A stretch of DNA of 13,727 nt from CAZCBJ01 sp964496705 (lineage in GTDB: Bacteria > Chloroflexota > Anaerolineae > Anaerolineales > Anaerolineaceae): NCBI GenBank assembly GCA_964496705.1, contig CAZCBJ010000097.1, positions 1 to 13,727 on the forward strand, written 5' to 3'. The notes beneath the pieces are model-generated. The model saw only the letters and a program-made list of their open reading frames with translations. It made no database searches and was not told the origin of the DNA. The translations under genes and the position numbers were made by a program. This document shows, one piece after another, positions 1 to 7,064 of the stretch. Every line of letters begins with the position of its first letter. Position 1 is the first letter of the stretch.

Positions 1-3000
1 CGGGCAAGGGGTGCAGGCTGCGCTGGGGCTGGCGGTGGTGATGAAGCCGTCTTTGCCCTGGCCGAGAGCGACCCCGGCTTCGCCAAGCTGTACTTCCTGC
101 TGGAACAGGAGATCATGACCCCGCGCTACGACATCCACGGGCTGAGCCTCAGCCAGATGATCTCGCGCGGGCCGGTCACGCCCGATACGCCCACCCCGCC
201 GGAGCTGCAGCGCTCGGCGGACGCGGCGGCGCAGGCCTCGCTGGCCGAGGCGGTGCGCGCCAAACTGGCGCCGGGGGTATCGGCCTTTGGATTGCAGGCC
301 AACTCGCACCAGCAGGCGCTGGAACGCGCCTACCGGCTGCGCAGCCAGTACTTCGCCGGACTGGTCAAATTTGTGCTGGCTTTCACGGTGCTGATCCCGC
401 TGGGTATGCTGGTGTTGGCTGTTTACTCTGCCGCCCGCGCGCGCAAGCTGACCGCCAGCCTGGCGATCATCCTCGGGCTGACGCTGGTGTTGGTGCTGGC
501 CTTTTTCCTCTGGCCGCTGGGGCCGAACGGGGATTGGGCGCGCACACCGCTCGACCGCCTGGGGATGATCCTGAACAGCATCTCCTTTGGCATGGAATGG
601 CTGCTGGTTATCCTGCTGCTGGCCGGGTTTGCCGGTTACATCAGCCTGATCGTCATCGCCGCGGTGCGCAAGGACCTGTTGCTGGGCTGGCAGGTGGCGC
701 TGGTGGTGGTGTATGTCATTTGCCTGGTCGGGCTGATCGCCGTATCGAATTACACCAACATGGACGATGATCTGCTCATCTGGCTGCTGATTGGGCTGCT
801 GATGGTGCCGCTGTCCTTCCTGTTGCGCTTCGGCGAGTTTGCCGCCAGCAAGCGCATTTTCGCCGCCGTGGCAGCCTTCCCGCTGGCGATCTTCCTGCTG
901 GTGGGGCTGCTGCCAGCGTTGGCGGCGGGCAGCATGGGCGCGATGGGCGCTGCTGCACCAATGGCGCCCGGGCAGGTGATGGTCGAGAAGAACATGATCG
1001 TGGAAGAGGCCATGCCGGCGGCCGCCGCGGTGATGCCCACTATGGCTGTTGATATGGCGCGCGACGGCGTTGAATCCAAGGGCGAGGGGGCTGCCGCCGG
1101 GCCGCAGCCGCCGCGACTGCGCCAGTACTTCCCCGAAACGATGCTGTGGCTGCCGGACGGCGAAACCGACGCGCAGGGCAACCTGACTGTGGATTTCACC
1201 GCTGCCGACAGCATCACCACCTGGCGCATCACCGCGCTGGCTTCTTCACAGGACGGCCGCCTGGGCAGCACCAGCGGTCCGCTGAAGGTTTTCCAGGATT
1301 TCTTCATCGACCTCGACCTGCCGCTCTCGCTGACTGTGGGCGACACGGTCTCGGTGCCGGTGGGCGTGTTCAACTACCTTCCCGAAGAACAGACCGTGCG
1401 CCTGGAATTGGAGCGCGCCGACTGGTTCGAACTGCAGGATGAGGCGGTCAAGGAGATGACCATCGCCGCCAACGATATCAGCGTGGTCTATTTCCGCATC
1501 AAAGCGGTCAGGTTCGGCGCGCAGCCCTTCCAGGTGACCGCCATCGGCAGCCGGATGTCCGACGCGATGCTCAAGCAGGTGCGCGTCTATCCCAACGGCA
1601 AGCCGATTCAGGTCAGCGCATCGGACAAGATCAGCGCCGGCAAGCCGGCGGTGCAGAACATCAACATCCCCGCCGAGGCCATCCCCGGCACGCAGAAACT
1701 ACTGGTCAAAATTTACCCCGGTGTGGTCAGCCAGGTGGTCGAAGGACTCGACAGCATCCTGCGCATGCCCTACGGCTGCTTCGAGCAGACCTCGTCCACC
1801 ACCTACCCTAACCTGCTGGTGATGGATTACCTTAAAACCACCGGGCAGTCCTCCCCAGAAGTGCAGATGAAGGCTGAGGAGTATATCAACCTGGGCTACC
1901 AGCGCCTGACCACCTTCGAGGTGGGTTCGACGGGCGGCTTCTCGCTGTTCGGCGACCCGCCGGCCGACCGCATGCTCACCGCCTACGGGCTGCAGGAGTT
2001 CAGCGACATGGCGCGCGTTCACGACGTGGACCCTGAGCTGATCCGCCGCGCGGCGGAATGGCTGATGAGCCAGCAAAACGCCGACGGCACTTGGGACAAC
2101 GACCGCGGGCTGGTGCATGAGAGCACCTGGTCGAACTTGGGCGACGAGAGGCTGCCGGTGACGGCCTACATCACCTGGAGCCTGATCGAAGCCGGCTATC
2201 TGAATGATCCACGCACCCAGAAGGGGTTGCAGTATGTGCGCGAGTTTGGCGCCAACGGCGACGACGCCTATGTGCTGGCGCTGGCAGCCAACGCGCTGGT
2301 GGCGGCGGATGAGACCACCCACGGCGGCACCCAGCAGAGCACACTGCGCGTGCTGGAGAAGCTGGCCGGCATGGCGCAAAAGGAAGGCGAATCGGTGTTC
2401 TGGAACAGCGGCATCGCCACCTTCATGGGCGGTGAGGGGCAAACCGGCAGCATCGAAACCACGGCGCTGGCAGCTTACGCCCTGCTGCGCAACAACTCCT
2501 ATGCCGACCTGGTCAACGGCGCGCTGGTCTACATCATCCGCCAGAAGGACAGCTTCGGCACCTGGTATTCGACCCAGGCCACCGTGCTGTCGCTCAAGAC
2601 CCTGATCCAGACTGTGCGCAGCGGCAGCGAGAAGATCAACGCCAACGTGAGCGTGACGCTCAACAACGGCCAGAAGCGCGAATTGAAGATCACCCCGGAG
2701 AATTTCGACGTGGTGCAGTTGGTCTCGTTCGACGATGTGAACATCGGGCGCGACAACCAGATCGCCATCGAAGTGGGCGGTGAGGGCAACCTGATGTACC
2801 AGGTGACCGGCTCGTTCTACCTGCCTTGGGAAAACCTGGCGCAGTATCCCCAGCTGGCGCCGCAGGTGGAGCTGGTCAGCATCGACGTGGCCTACGACCG
2901 CACCGTTCTGGCGGTGGACGACACCATCACCGTCAGGGTCAAGGTGGCGCTCAACCAGCCGGGCGGACGGGCGGACTCGGCGCTGATCGACCTGGGCTTG

Positions 3001-3291
3001 CCGCCGGGCTTCAGCGTGCAGACAGAGGACCTCAGCGCATTGGTCAACCGCTTCAAGGACGTGCCGCCTGACTACCAATTTGCCATGATCAAGCGCTACG
3101 AGCTGACCGGGCGGCAGATGCTGATTTACATCCAGAACCTGTCCAACGGCAGCCCGCTGGAGTTCAGCTACCGCTTGCGCGCCAAATATCCACTGGAGGC
3201 GCAGGTGCCGTCCAGCAGCGCCTACGATTACTACAACCCGGACGTGAACGGCGAATCTCAGCCGCAGCGGCTGGTGGTGGTGGAAGAGTAG
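1..3291 (+). CDS. Alpha-2-macroglobulin family protein with internal multi-spanning membrane domain (5' end outside window)
   Basis: Bacterial alpha-2-macroglobulins are envelope proteins that trap proteases through a reactive thioester. The frame is open from base 1, and the codons before the ATG at 115 read as family-like sequence (DPGFAKLYFLLEQE), so the real start lies upstream. Residues here are counted from base 1. About six hydrophobic segments lie at roughly 121-143, 151-172, 199-221, 228-248, 257-276 and 285-308. An Ala/Met/Pro/Gly-rich stretch follows (about 309-372), which could act as a bait or linker. The A2M domain opens with RQYFPETMLW (about 375-384). The thioester motif is PYGCFEQ, with Cys593 and Gln596 (bases 1777-1788), followed by the helical thioester domain and C-terminal beta domains. 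The motif looks intact. The family call is firm. The membrane block inside the chain is unusual, and its topology is my inference. The gene ends at a hairpin shared with the convergent hepT. Confidence 0.9.
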   Translation, partial: RARGAGCAGAGGGDEAVFALAESDPGFAKLYFLLEQEIMTPRYDIHGLSLSQMISRGPVTPDTPTPPELQRSADAAAQASLAEAVRAKLAPGVSAFGLQANSHQQALERAYRLRSQYFAGLVKFVLAFTVLIPLGMLVLAVYSAARARKLTASLAIILGLTLVLVLAFFLWPLGPNGDWARTPLDRLGMILNSISFGMEWLLVILLLAGFAGYISLIVIAAVRKDLLLGWQVALVVVYVICLVGLIAVSNYTNMDDDLLIWLLIGLLMVPLSFLLRFGEFAASKRIFAAVAAFPLAIFLLVGLLPALAAGSMGAMGAAAPMAPGQVMVEKNMIVEEAMPAAAAVMPTMAVDMARDGVESKGEGAAAGPQPPRLRQYFPETMLWLPDGETDAQGNLTVDFTAADSITTWRITALASSQDGRLGSTSGPLKVFQDFFIDLDLPLSLTVGDTVSVPVGVFNYLPEEQTVRLELERADWFELQDEAVKEMTIAANDISVVYFRIKAVRFGAQPFQVTAIGSRMSDAMLKQVRVYPNGKPIQVSASDKISAGKPAVQNINIPAEAIPGTQKLLVKIYPGVVSQVVEGLDSILRMPYGCFEQTSSTTYPNLLVMDYLKTTGQSSPEVQMKAEEYINLGYQRLTTFEVGSTGGFSLFGDPPADRMLTAYGLQEFSDMARVHDVDPELIRRAAEWLMSQQNADGTWDNDRGLVHESTWSNLGDERLPVTAYITWSLIEAGYLNDPRTQKGLQYVREFGANGDDAYVLALAANALVAADETTHGGTQQSTLRVLEKLAGMAQKEGESVFWNSGIATFMGGEGQTGSIETTALAAYALLRNNSYADLVNGALVYIIRQKDSFGTWYSTQATVLSLKTLIQTVRSGSEKINANVSVTLNNGQKRELKITPENFDVVQLVSFDDVNIGRDNQIAIEVGGEGNLMYQVTGSFYLPWENLAQYPQLAPQVELVSIDVAYDRTVLAVDDTITVRVKVALNQPGGRADSALIDLGLPPGFSVQTEDLSALVNRFKDVPPDYQFAMIKRYELTGRQMLIYIQNLSNGSPLEFSYRLRAKYPLEAQVPSSSAYDYYNPDVNGESQPQRLVVVEE

Positions 3292-3300
3292 ATACAAATA

Positions 3301-3348
3301 AAGACGAATAACCTGAAAGGGATGGGTACCCCCATCCCTATTCGCCTT
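3301..3348. terminator. Hairpin between convergent genes, probable bidirectional terminator
   Basis: AGGGATGGG (3318-3326) pairs perfectly with CCCATCCCT (3331-3339) across a 4-base loop. An outer arm, AAGACGAATA (3301-3310) against TATTCGCCTT (3339-3348), matches 9 of 10 and shares one base with the inner arm. The T-tract is short (CCTTT) on the plus strand; the minus strand runs into a T-rich stretch. It sits between the stops of the alpha-2-macroglobulin gene and hepT, so it could serve both. Confidence 0.65.
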
Positions 3349-3689
3349 TAATCAACCTGACCAAGGAGGGTAGAAATCAACCTGCCTAGCGAAGGGATTT
3401 TGTTTTGAACCACATCCCAGATAATTTCATCCTTGATCCCGAAATATTCATGCGCGACGATATTTCTTAAGGCGGTGATCGCCCGCCATTCAACGATAGG
3501 GTGGGCCTGTTGATACTCCGCTGAGATATTGCGTGAAGCTTCGCCGATCACCTCAAGATTACGCAGCACGGCATCGTAAGTACGGTCATCTGCAATGAAA
3601 TCCTGAAATGTCATCCCAGCAGTAAAACGCGAAATCTTCTCGCACGCGATTTGAATATCCTCTAGATACAGAATCACATCACGCGACAC
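3348..3689 (-). CDS. hepT: HepT-like HEPN ribonuclease toxin (DUF86), type VII toxin-antitoxin
   Basis: HEPN-domain RNase of 113 residues, the usual size for HepT. The start chosen is GTG at 3689. It is preceded by AAGAGG with a 6-base spacer and gives a normal N terminus (SRDVILYLEDI). The longer upstream extension of this frame is only the shadow of mntA. The HEPN catalytic motif R-x4-H-x-Y is intact as R75-NIVA-H80-E-Y82. In characterised HepT/MntA pairs the toxin cleaves RNA, and the partner MntA neutralises it by adding AMP units to the motif tyrosine. The start lies 11 bases inside the end of mntA, so the two are translationally coupled. The module is AT-richer than the neighbouring genes, which fits horizontal acquisition. 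Toxicity in this host is inferred, not shown. Confidence 0.88.
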   Translation of the reverse strand: MSRDVILYLEDIQIACEKISRFTAGMTFQDFIADDRTYDAVLRNLEVIGEASRNISAEYQQAHPIVEWRAITALRNIVAHEYFGIKDEIIWDVVQNKIPSLGRLISTLLGQVD

Positions 3690-3972
3690 GAATGGCCTCT
3701 TGAAAGATTGAATTCCTGGCCCTGGGCTTGAGAGCATCTGGCATGACCAGATCAACCGGGCATCCCAGTAAATCCTCCAGGAAAAATTTTGCCTGGATAT
3801 ATCGGTCAAAAGTGTACGGAGGGTCCATCTCAACCAGCAAGTCCACGTCACTCTCCGGTCCGGCCTGATTCCGTGCGACCGAGCCGAATATCGATAAGGA
3901 ACGGATGCCAAGCCCACGAAGGGTGGGCATGTTCGCCCGAAGCAAATCGAGGACCACATTCTGCTGAAGCAT
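3679..3972 (-). CDS. mntA: MntA-like minimal nucleotidyltransferase antitoxin
   Basis: Minimal nucleotidyltransferase of 97 residues. The signature GS-x10-DxD is present as GS (30-31) and D42/D44, counted from the chosen start. A further acidic residue in CPVDLV (Asp74) is likely the third metal ligand. This matches MntA antitoxins, which AMPylate a tyrosine of their cognate HepT. The ATG at 3972 is preferred because GGTGA sits 5 bases upstream. An in-frame ATG at 3990 lacks a ribosome binding site and lies on the possible -10 box. The gene overlaps hepT by 11 bases and precedes it, the common antitoxin-first order. A dyad upstream (3994-4016) may be its operator. All catalytic residues look intact, so the antitoxin is probably active. 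Confidence 0.87.
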   Translation of the reverse strand: MLQQNVVLDLLRANMPTLRGLGIRSLSIFGSVARNQAGPESDVDLLVEMDPPYTFDRYIQAKFFLEDLLGCPVDLVMPDALKPRARNSIFQEAIRVA

Positions 3973-3993
3973 TTTTATCACCCATATCATTCT

Positions 3994-4016
3994 AGCATAA
4001 ATGATCTGATTATGCT
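3994..4016 (-). promoter_or_regulatory. Perfect 7-bp dyad upstream of mntA, candidate operator
   Basis: AGCATAA (3994-4000) and TTATGCT (4010-4016) form a perfect inverted repeat with a 9-base centre. On the minus strand the dyad runs into TGCTAGAAT, which resembles an extended -10 box, about 20 bases before the mntA start. It lacks a GC-rich stem and a T-tract, so an operator is more likely than a terminator for the upstream merR-type gene. No convincing -35 box was found. Confidence 0.45.
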
Positions 4017-4049
4017 TTGGGGTGAGTTTTTGCGCTTTGTGGACGATTA

Positions 4050-4814
4050 TTATTTCCCTGCCTTGACCCGGCAGTAGTGGGTCATGGCTTTCTCCATGAA
4101 GGCGGCCAGTCCGGGCTTGATCTTTTCATAAAATTCAGTAAATTCGGGATCGTCCACGTAGCCGTGGCCCAGCGCCTCGAAGATTTCGAGCGAACACGCA
4201 TAGAAATGGGTGTTGATGGATTGGTGCCAGCGCTCGACCCAGACCTGCACCTCGGGGCTTGCGGGACCTTTATGCATGTTTTCCGCGATGCCCAGGGTGA
4301 TCTCGTGCCCTTCAGCCAGGATGGCATTCTTTTGCTCGGGGGTGTAGGCGTTCCAATCACGGGTGCGCGCCATCGCCTCATCACCGTAGCGCTCGCGCGC
4401 CTGCTGGCTGCGCTTCTTCTGCTGCTCTTCGTCAAAGCCCGCGTAGAATTCCAGGTTGCTCATTTCAATTTCTCCTCGGATGTGTTGGATGGTTTTGTCC
4501 ACGGTGTGGATCAGGCGTTGGAGGCGCGCCACCTCACCGGTCAGCGCAGCGCGGTGTCCGCGAAGGGCGCGCAGCAGGTCGAAATCGGGTCGGTCGAGCA
4601 CAGCCTTGATCTGCTCCAGGCTGAAGCCCAGCTCACGGTAGAAGAGGATTTGCTGCAGGCGCAGCAACTCCTCCTCGCCATAATAGCGGTAGCCATTCTC
4701 TCCGATCCATGTCGGGCGCAGCAGGCCAATATGATCATAGTGGCGCAGCGCCCGGTTGCTGACCCCGGCCAGCCGGCCCAATTGACTGACGGTGAATTGC
4801 TTTTTCTGATCCAC
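4050..4814 (-). CDS. MerR family regulator with TipAS-type ligand-binding domain (TipAL-like)
   Basis: Transcription regulator of 254 residues. Residues 7-75 are a MerR winged helix (TVSQLGRLAGVSNRALRHYDHIGLL, split as TVSQLGRLAG and VSNRALRHYD; then NGYRYY). A dimerisation coiled coil spans about 76-118, and the C-terminal domain (about 120-250) looks like TipAS. TipAS domains bind thiopeptide and other antibiotics, and the bound protein activates promoters with long spacers, including its own. The length fits TipAL. The start is GTG at 4814; no other start codon in frame would keep the HTH. A promoter with a 19-bp spacer places the transcript start at about this codon, so the mRNA would be leaderless. 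Targets are probably its own gene and perhaps the divergent gene at 4938. The ligand is unknown. Confidence 0.88.
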   Translation of the reverse strand: MDQKKQFTVSQLGRLAGVSNRALRHYDHIGLLRPTWIGENGYRYYGEEELLRLQQILFYRELGFSLEQIKAVLDRPDFDLLRALRGHRAALTGEVARLQRLIHTVDKTIQHIRGEIEMSNLEFYAGFDEEQQKKRSQQARERYGDEAMARTRDWNAYTPEQKNAILAEGHEITLGIAENMHKGPASPEVQVWVERWHQSINTHFYACSLEIFEALGHGYVDDPEFTEFYEKIKPGLAAFMEKAMTHYCRVKAGK

Positions 4815-4821
4815 GCGAAAG

Positions 4822-4852
4822 AGTATAAACCATGACGTAACGTTAATGTCAA
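4822..4852 (-). promoter_or_regulatory. MerR-type promoter with 19-bp spacer
   Basis: On the minus strand TTGACA (4847-4852) and TATACT (4822-4827) are separated by exactly 19 bp. The spacer holds an imperfect dyad (TGAC...GTCA). Overlong spacers of 19-20 bp with a dyad are the hallmark of promoters activated by MerR proteins through DNA distortion. The box lies directly in front of the TipAL-like gene, which suggests autoregulation. Confidence 0.7.
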
Positions 4853-4937
4853 GAGCAAACTCACCTCGAGCTCTTTATTTGTTTTAATCATTTCTTGGTA
4901 GAATAAATTCAGACAATACGCAGCGGAGTCTTTTCTC

Positions 4938-5930
4938 ATGGATAAACGCGAAGTCGTGCGCACCGTCTTGAACGGTCAACCCCCACCCTATGTGCCCTGG
5001 TCGTTTGGCTTCACCGTTGAGGCCGAGGAGAAATTGCGCGCACATTACGGCACATCTGATCTGGAGGATGTCTTCCAGAATCACCTGCTCAGCCTGGGCA
5101 ACGGTTTCTTCACCGATATCGGCGGCGATTGCGTTCGGGATGTGTTCGGGGTGGTGTGGGATCGCAGCGTGGACAAAGACATTGGCATTGTGCGCGGCTG
5201 CGTGCTGCCCGAACCGACGCTGAAGGGTTATGCCTTCCCCAATCCGCATGATGCGCGCTTTTTCGCCGACATCCCCGGCAAGCTGGCGCGCTACGGCGAC
5301 CGCTACCGCGTCTTTTCGATCGGTTTCTCGCTCTACGAGCGCGCCTGGACGCTGCGCGGGATGGAAAACCTGCTGATGGATTTCCTTGAGAACCCGGACT
5401 TCGTCAGCCAGTTGTTCCAGACCATTGGCGATTACAATATCGCCCAGGTGCAGAAGGCGGTCGAATACGACATCGACGCGGTCTATTTCGGGGATGACTG
5501 GGGCCAGCAGCGCGGCTTGCAGATGGGACCGAAGAACTGGCGGCGCTTCATCCTGCCAGCGCTGCAGCGCATGTACGCCGCGGCCCATGCCGCCGGCAAG
5601 CAGGTGTTCATCCACTCCTGCGGCGATGTGGACGAGCTTTTCGACGACCTGATCGATGCCGGGGTGAATTGTTTCAACCCCTTCCAGCCTGAGGTGATGG
5701 ACGTGCAAGCGCTGCACAGCCGCTACCTGGGGCGGCTGGCATTTCACGGCGGGCTGTCCACCCAGCGCACACTGCCCTACGGCAGCGTGTCGGAGGTGCA
5801 GGCCGAGACGCGCCGGCTGCTGGAAATGGGCCGGCGGGGCGGGTACATCTTCGCTCCGGCGCACGCGGTGGAGGGGGATGTGCCGCTGGAGAACATGCTG
5901 GCATTCATAGACTTGGTGCTCAACCAATAG
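4938..5930 (+). CDS. Uroporphyrinogen decarboxylase (URO-D) family protein, methyltransferase-like, not HemE
   Basis: 330-residue TIM-barrel protein of the URO-D superfamily. Family-typical blocks are YFGDDWGQQ (183-191), FIHSCGDV (224-231), NPFQPEVMDV (247-256), FHGGLSTQ (269-276) and GGYIFAPAHAVEGDVP (301-316). The N-terminal arginine motif of HemE is absent. The His226-x-Cys228 pair resembles the zinc site of MtaA/CmuA-type methyltransferases, so a C1 or methyl transfer role is more likely than haem synthesis. No corrinoid protein gene lies nearby, and the substrate is unknown. The ATG follows GGAG with a 9-base spacer. Upstream (4853-4937) an AT-rich stretch has a TAGAAT box but no clear -35. 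The gene diverges from the TipAL-like regulator and is followed after 16 bases by the SGNH-like gene, so the two are probably cotranscribed. Confidence 0.82.
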   Translation: MDKREVVRTVLNGQPPPYVPWSFGFTVEAEEKLRAHYGTSDLEDVFQNHLLSLGNGFFTDIGGDCVRDVFGVVWDRSVDKDIGIVRGCVLPEPTLKGYAFPNPHDARFFADIPGKLARYGDRYRVFSIGFSLYERAWTLRGMENLLMDFLENPDFVSQLFQTIGDYNIAQVQKAVEYDIDAVYFGDDWGQQRGLQMGPKNWRRFILPALQRMYAAAHAAGKQVFIHSCGDVDELFDDLIDAGVNCFNPFQPEVMDVQALHSRYLGRLAFHGGLSTQRTLPYGSVSEVQAETRRLLEMGRRGGYIFAPAHAVEGDVPLENMLAFIDLVLNQ

Positions 5931-5946
5931 AAACGACGGGTAGGTG

Positions 5947-7056
5947 ATGGACAGGCGAATCAATCCAAGACGCAAAAGCAACGAATCAACCCTGATGTAC
6001 GTTCTGCTGGGATTGATGGTGTTATTGATTCTCGGCGTGGCGGTGACGGGAGTGATCCTTTTTTACCAGATCAAACAATCCAACCCCGCGCTCCCACCCG
6101 CCGCGGTCATCCAGCCGGTTCAGGATGGCGAACCATCCGCAGAGGTGGCTGCCACCCGGGCGGGTCAGGAAGCCACCCCAGCGCCCAATGCCACCCGCAC
6201 CCCCAACCGCACGACCGAACCGCTCGTCATCCCGGCGGCGACCGAAGAGCCCACCGCCGAGCCGGCCGCCGCCCAGACGGACGACGGCCTGCCGGATGAC
6301 TGGTGGATGGATCTTCCGGTGCTGCCCAGGGTGAGCGAGAAGGCCATCGCCATCTACGCTGAGGGCATTGACCGCGGCAACAATCCCACCCGCTTCTCAA
6401 AGATCGGCGACTGCCAGAGCATTCGCCAGTATTTTATCGGCATCTTTGACGATCCGGTCACCTACAAACTCGGCCAATTCGTCTATCTGGAATCGGCGAT
6501 TGACAACTTCCACGGCAGCTTCGACCGCAAGAGCCTGGCGGTCAAAACCGGCTGGAATGTGGCTTCGGTGCTGACCGTGATCAACGCCGATCCGGAGGCA
6601 TGCGACCTGAACGAGACACCGCTGGAATGCGAGTTCCGCCTGTGGAATCCCTCGATCACCATCGTGAGCATGGAGACCTGGCCGGAAGACCGCCCGACCA
6701 GTTATTACGAAAACTACCTGCGGCGCATCGTTGAGTTCAACATCCAGCGCGGGGTGCTGCCGATCCTGGCAACCAAAGCCGACAACCTGGAAGGCGACCA
6801 TTCGATCAACCGCGCAATTGCCCGCGTGGCGCGCGAGTATGACGTGCCGCTGTGGAATTTCTGGCGAGCGGTTCAGCCGCTGCCCAACCGCGGCCTGCTG
6901 GAGGACGGCTTCCACTTGACCCACAACAACAACAATTTTGCCGACTCTGAAGTGCTCGAATCGGCCTGGCCGGTGCGCAACCTGACCGCGCTGATGGCGC
7001 TGGACACGGTCTGGCGAAAGGTCAACAACATGCAGCCCAGCCAGGCAGATTGGTAA
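5947..7056 (+). CDS. Membrane-anchored SGNH/GDSL hydrolase-like protein with GDC in place of GDS
   Basis: 369 residues from the ATG at 5947; a GTG at 5944 is an equally possible start. A basic N terminus leads into one hydrophobic segment (about 16-40), then a Pro/Thr/Ala/Glu-rich linker (about 48-118) and an extracytoplasmic domain. The domain shows an SGNH pattern: block I reads KIGDCQS (Gly154-Asp155-Cys156), and the C-terminal block reads EDGFHL (Asp320, His323), the usual Asp-x-x-His. The conserved stretch TKADNLEGDHSIN precedes it. The nucleophile position is Cys rather than Ser, and the expected block III Gly-x-Asn appears as SMETW, so the oxyanion Asn is not evident. It may be a cysteine-based or inactive family member that binds cell-envelope carbohydrate; this is uncertain. 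It ends 8 bases before the stop of the convergent kinase gene. Confidence 0.75.
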   Translation: MDRRINPRRKSNESTLMYVLLGLMVLLILGVAVTGVILFYQIKQSNPALPPAAVIQPVQDGEPSAEVAATRAGQEATPAPNATRTPNRTTEPLVIPAATEEPTAEPAAAQTDDGLPDDWWMDLPVLPRVSEKAIAIYAEGIDRGNNPTRFSKIGDCQSIRQYFIGIFDDPVTYKLGQFVYLESAIDNFHGSFDRKSLAVKTGWNVASVLTVINADPEACDLNETPLECEFRLWNPSITIVSMETWPEDRPTSYYENYLRRIVEFNIQRGVLPILATKADNLEGDHSINRAIARVAREYDVPLWNFWRAVQPLPNRGLLEDGFHLTHNNNNFADSEVLESAWPVRNLTALMALDTVWRKVNNMQPSQADW

Positions 7057-7064
7057 GATAAAAT

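Noticed and set aside
1699..3297. Long minus-strand open frame of 532 codons
   Set aside because: It lies opposite the alpha-2-macroglobulin gene. It is His/Gln/Val-rich with no domain pattern, as expected for the antisense of a GC-rich gene.
3690..3959. N-terminal extension of hepT by 90 codons
   Set aside because: It is the out-of-frame reading of mntA with Trp/Arg-rich sequence. The GTG at 3689 has its own ribosome binding site and gives the normal HepT length.
4077..4835. Plus-strand open frame of 252 codons
   Set aside because: Antisense shadow of the TipAL-like gene; it would have to be translated across the regulator and its promoter, and shows no family features.
4884..5981. Minus-strand open frame of 365 codons
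   Set aside because: Antisense shadow of the first URO-D family gene, whose motifs and ribosome binding site are clear; no recognisable domain in the shadow.
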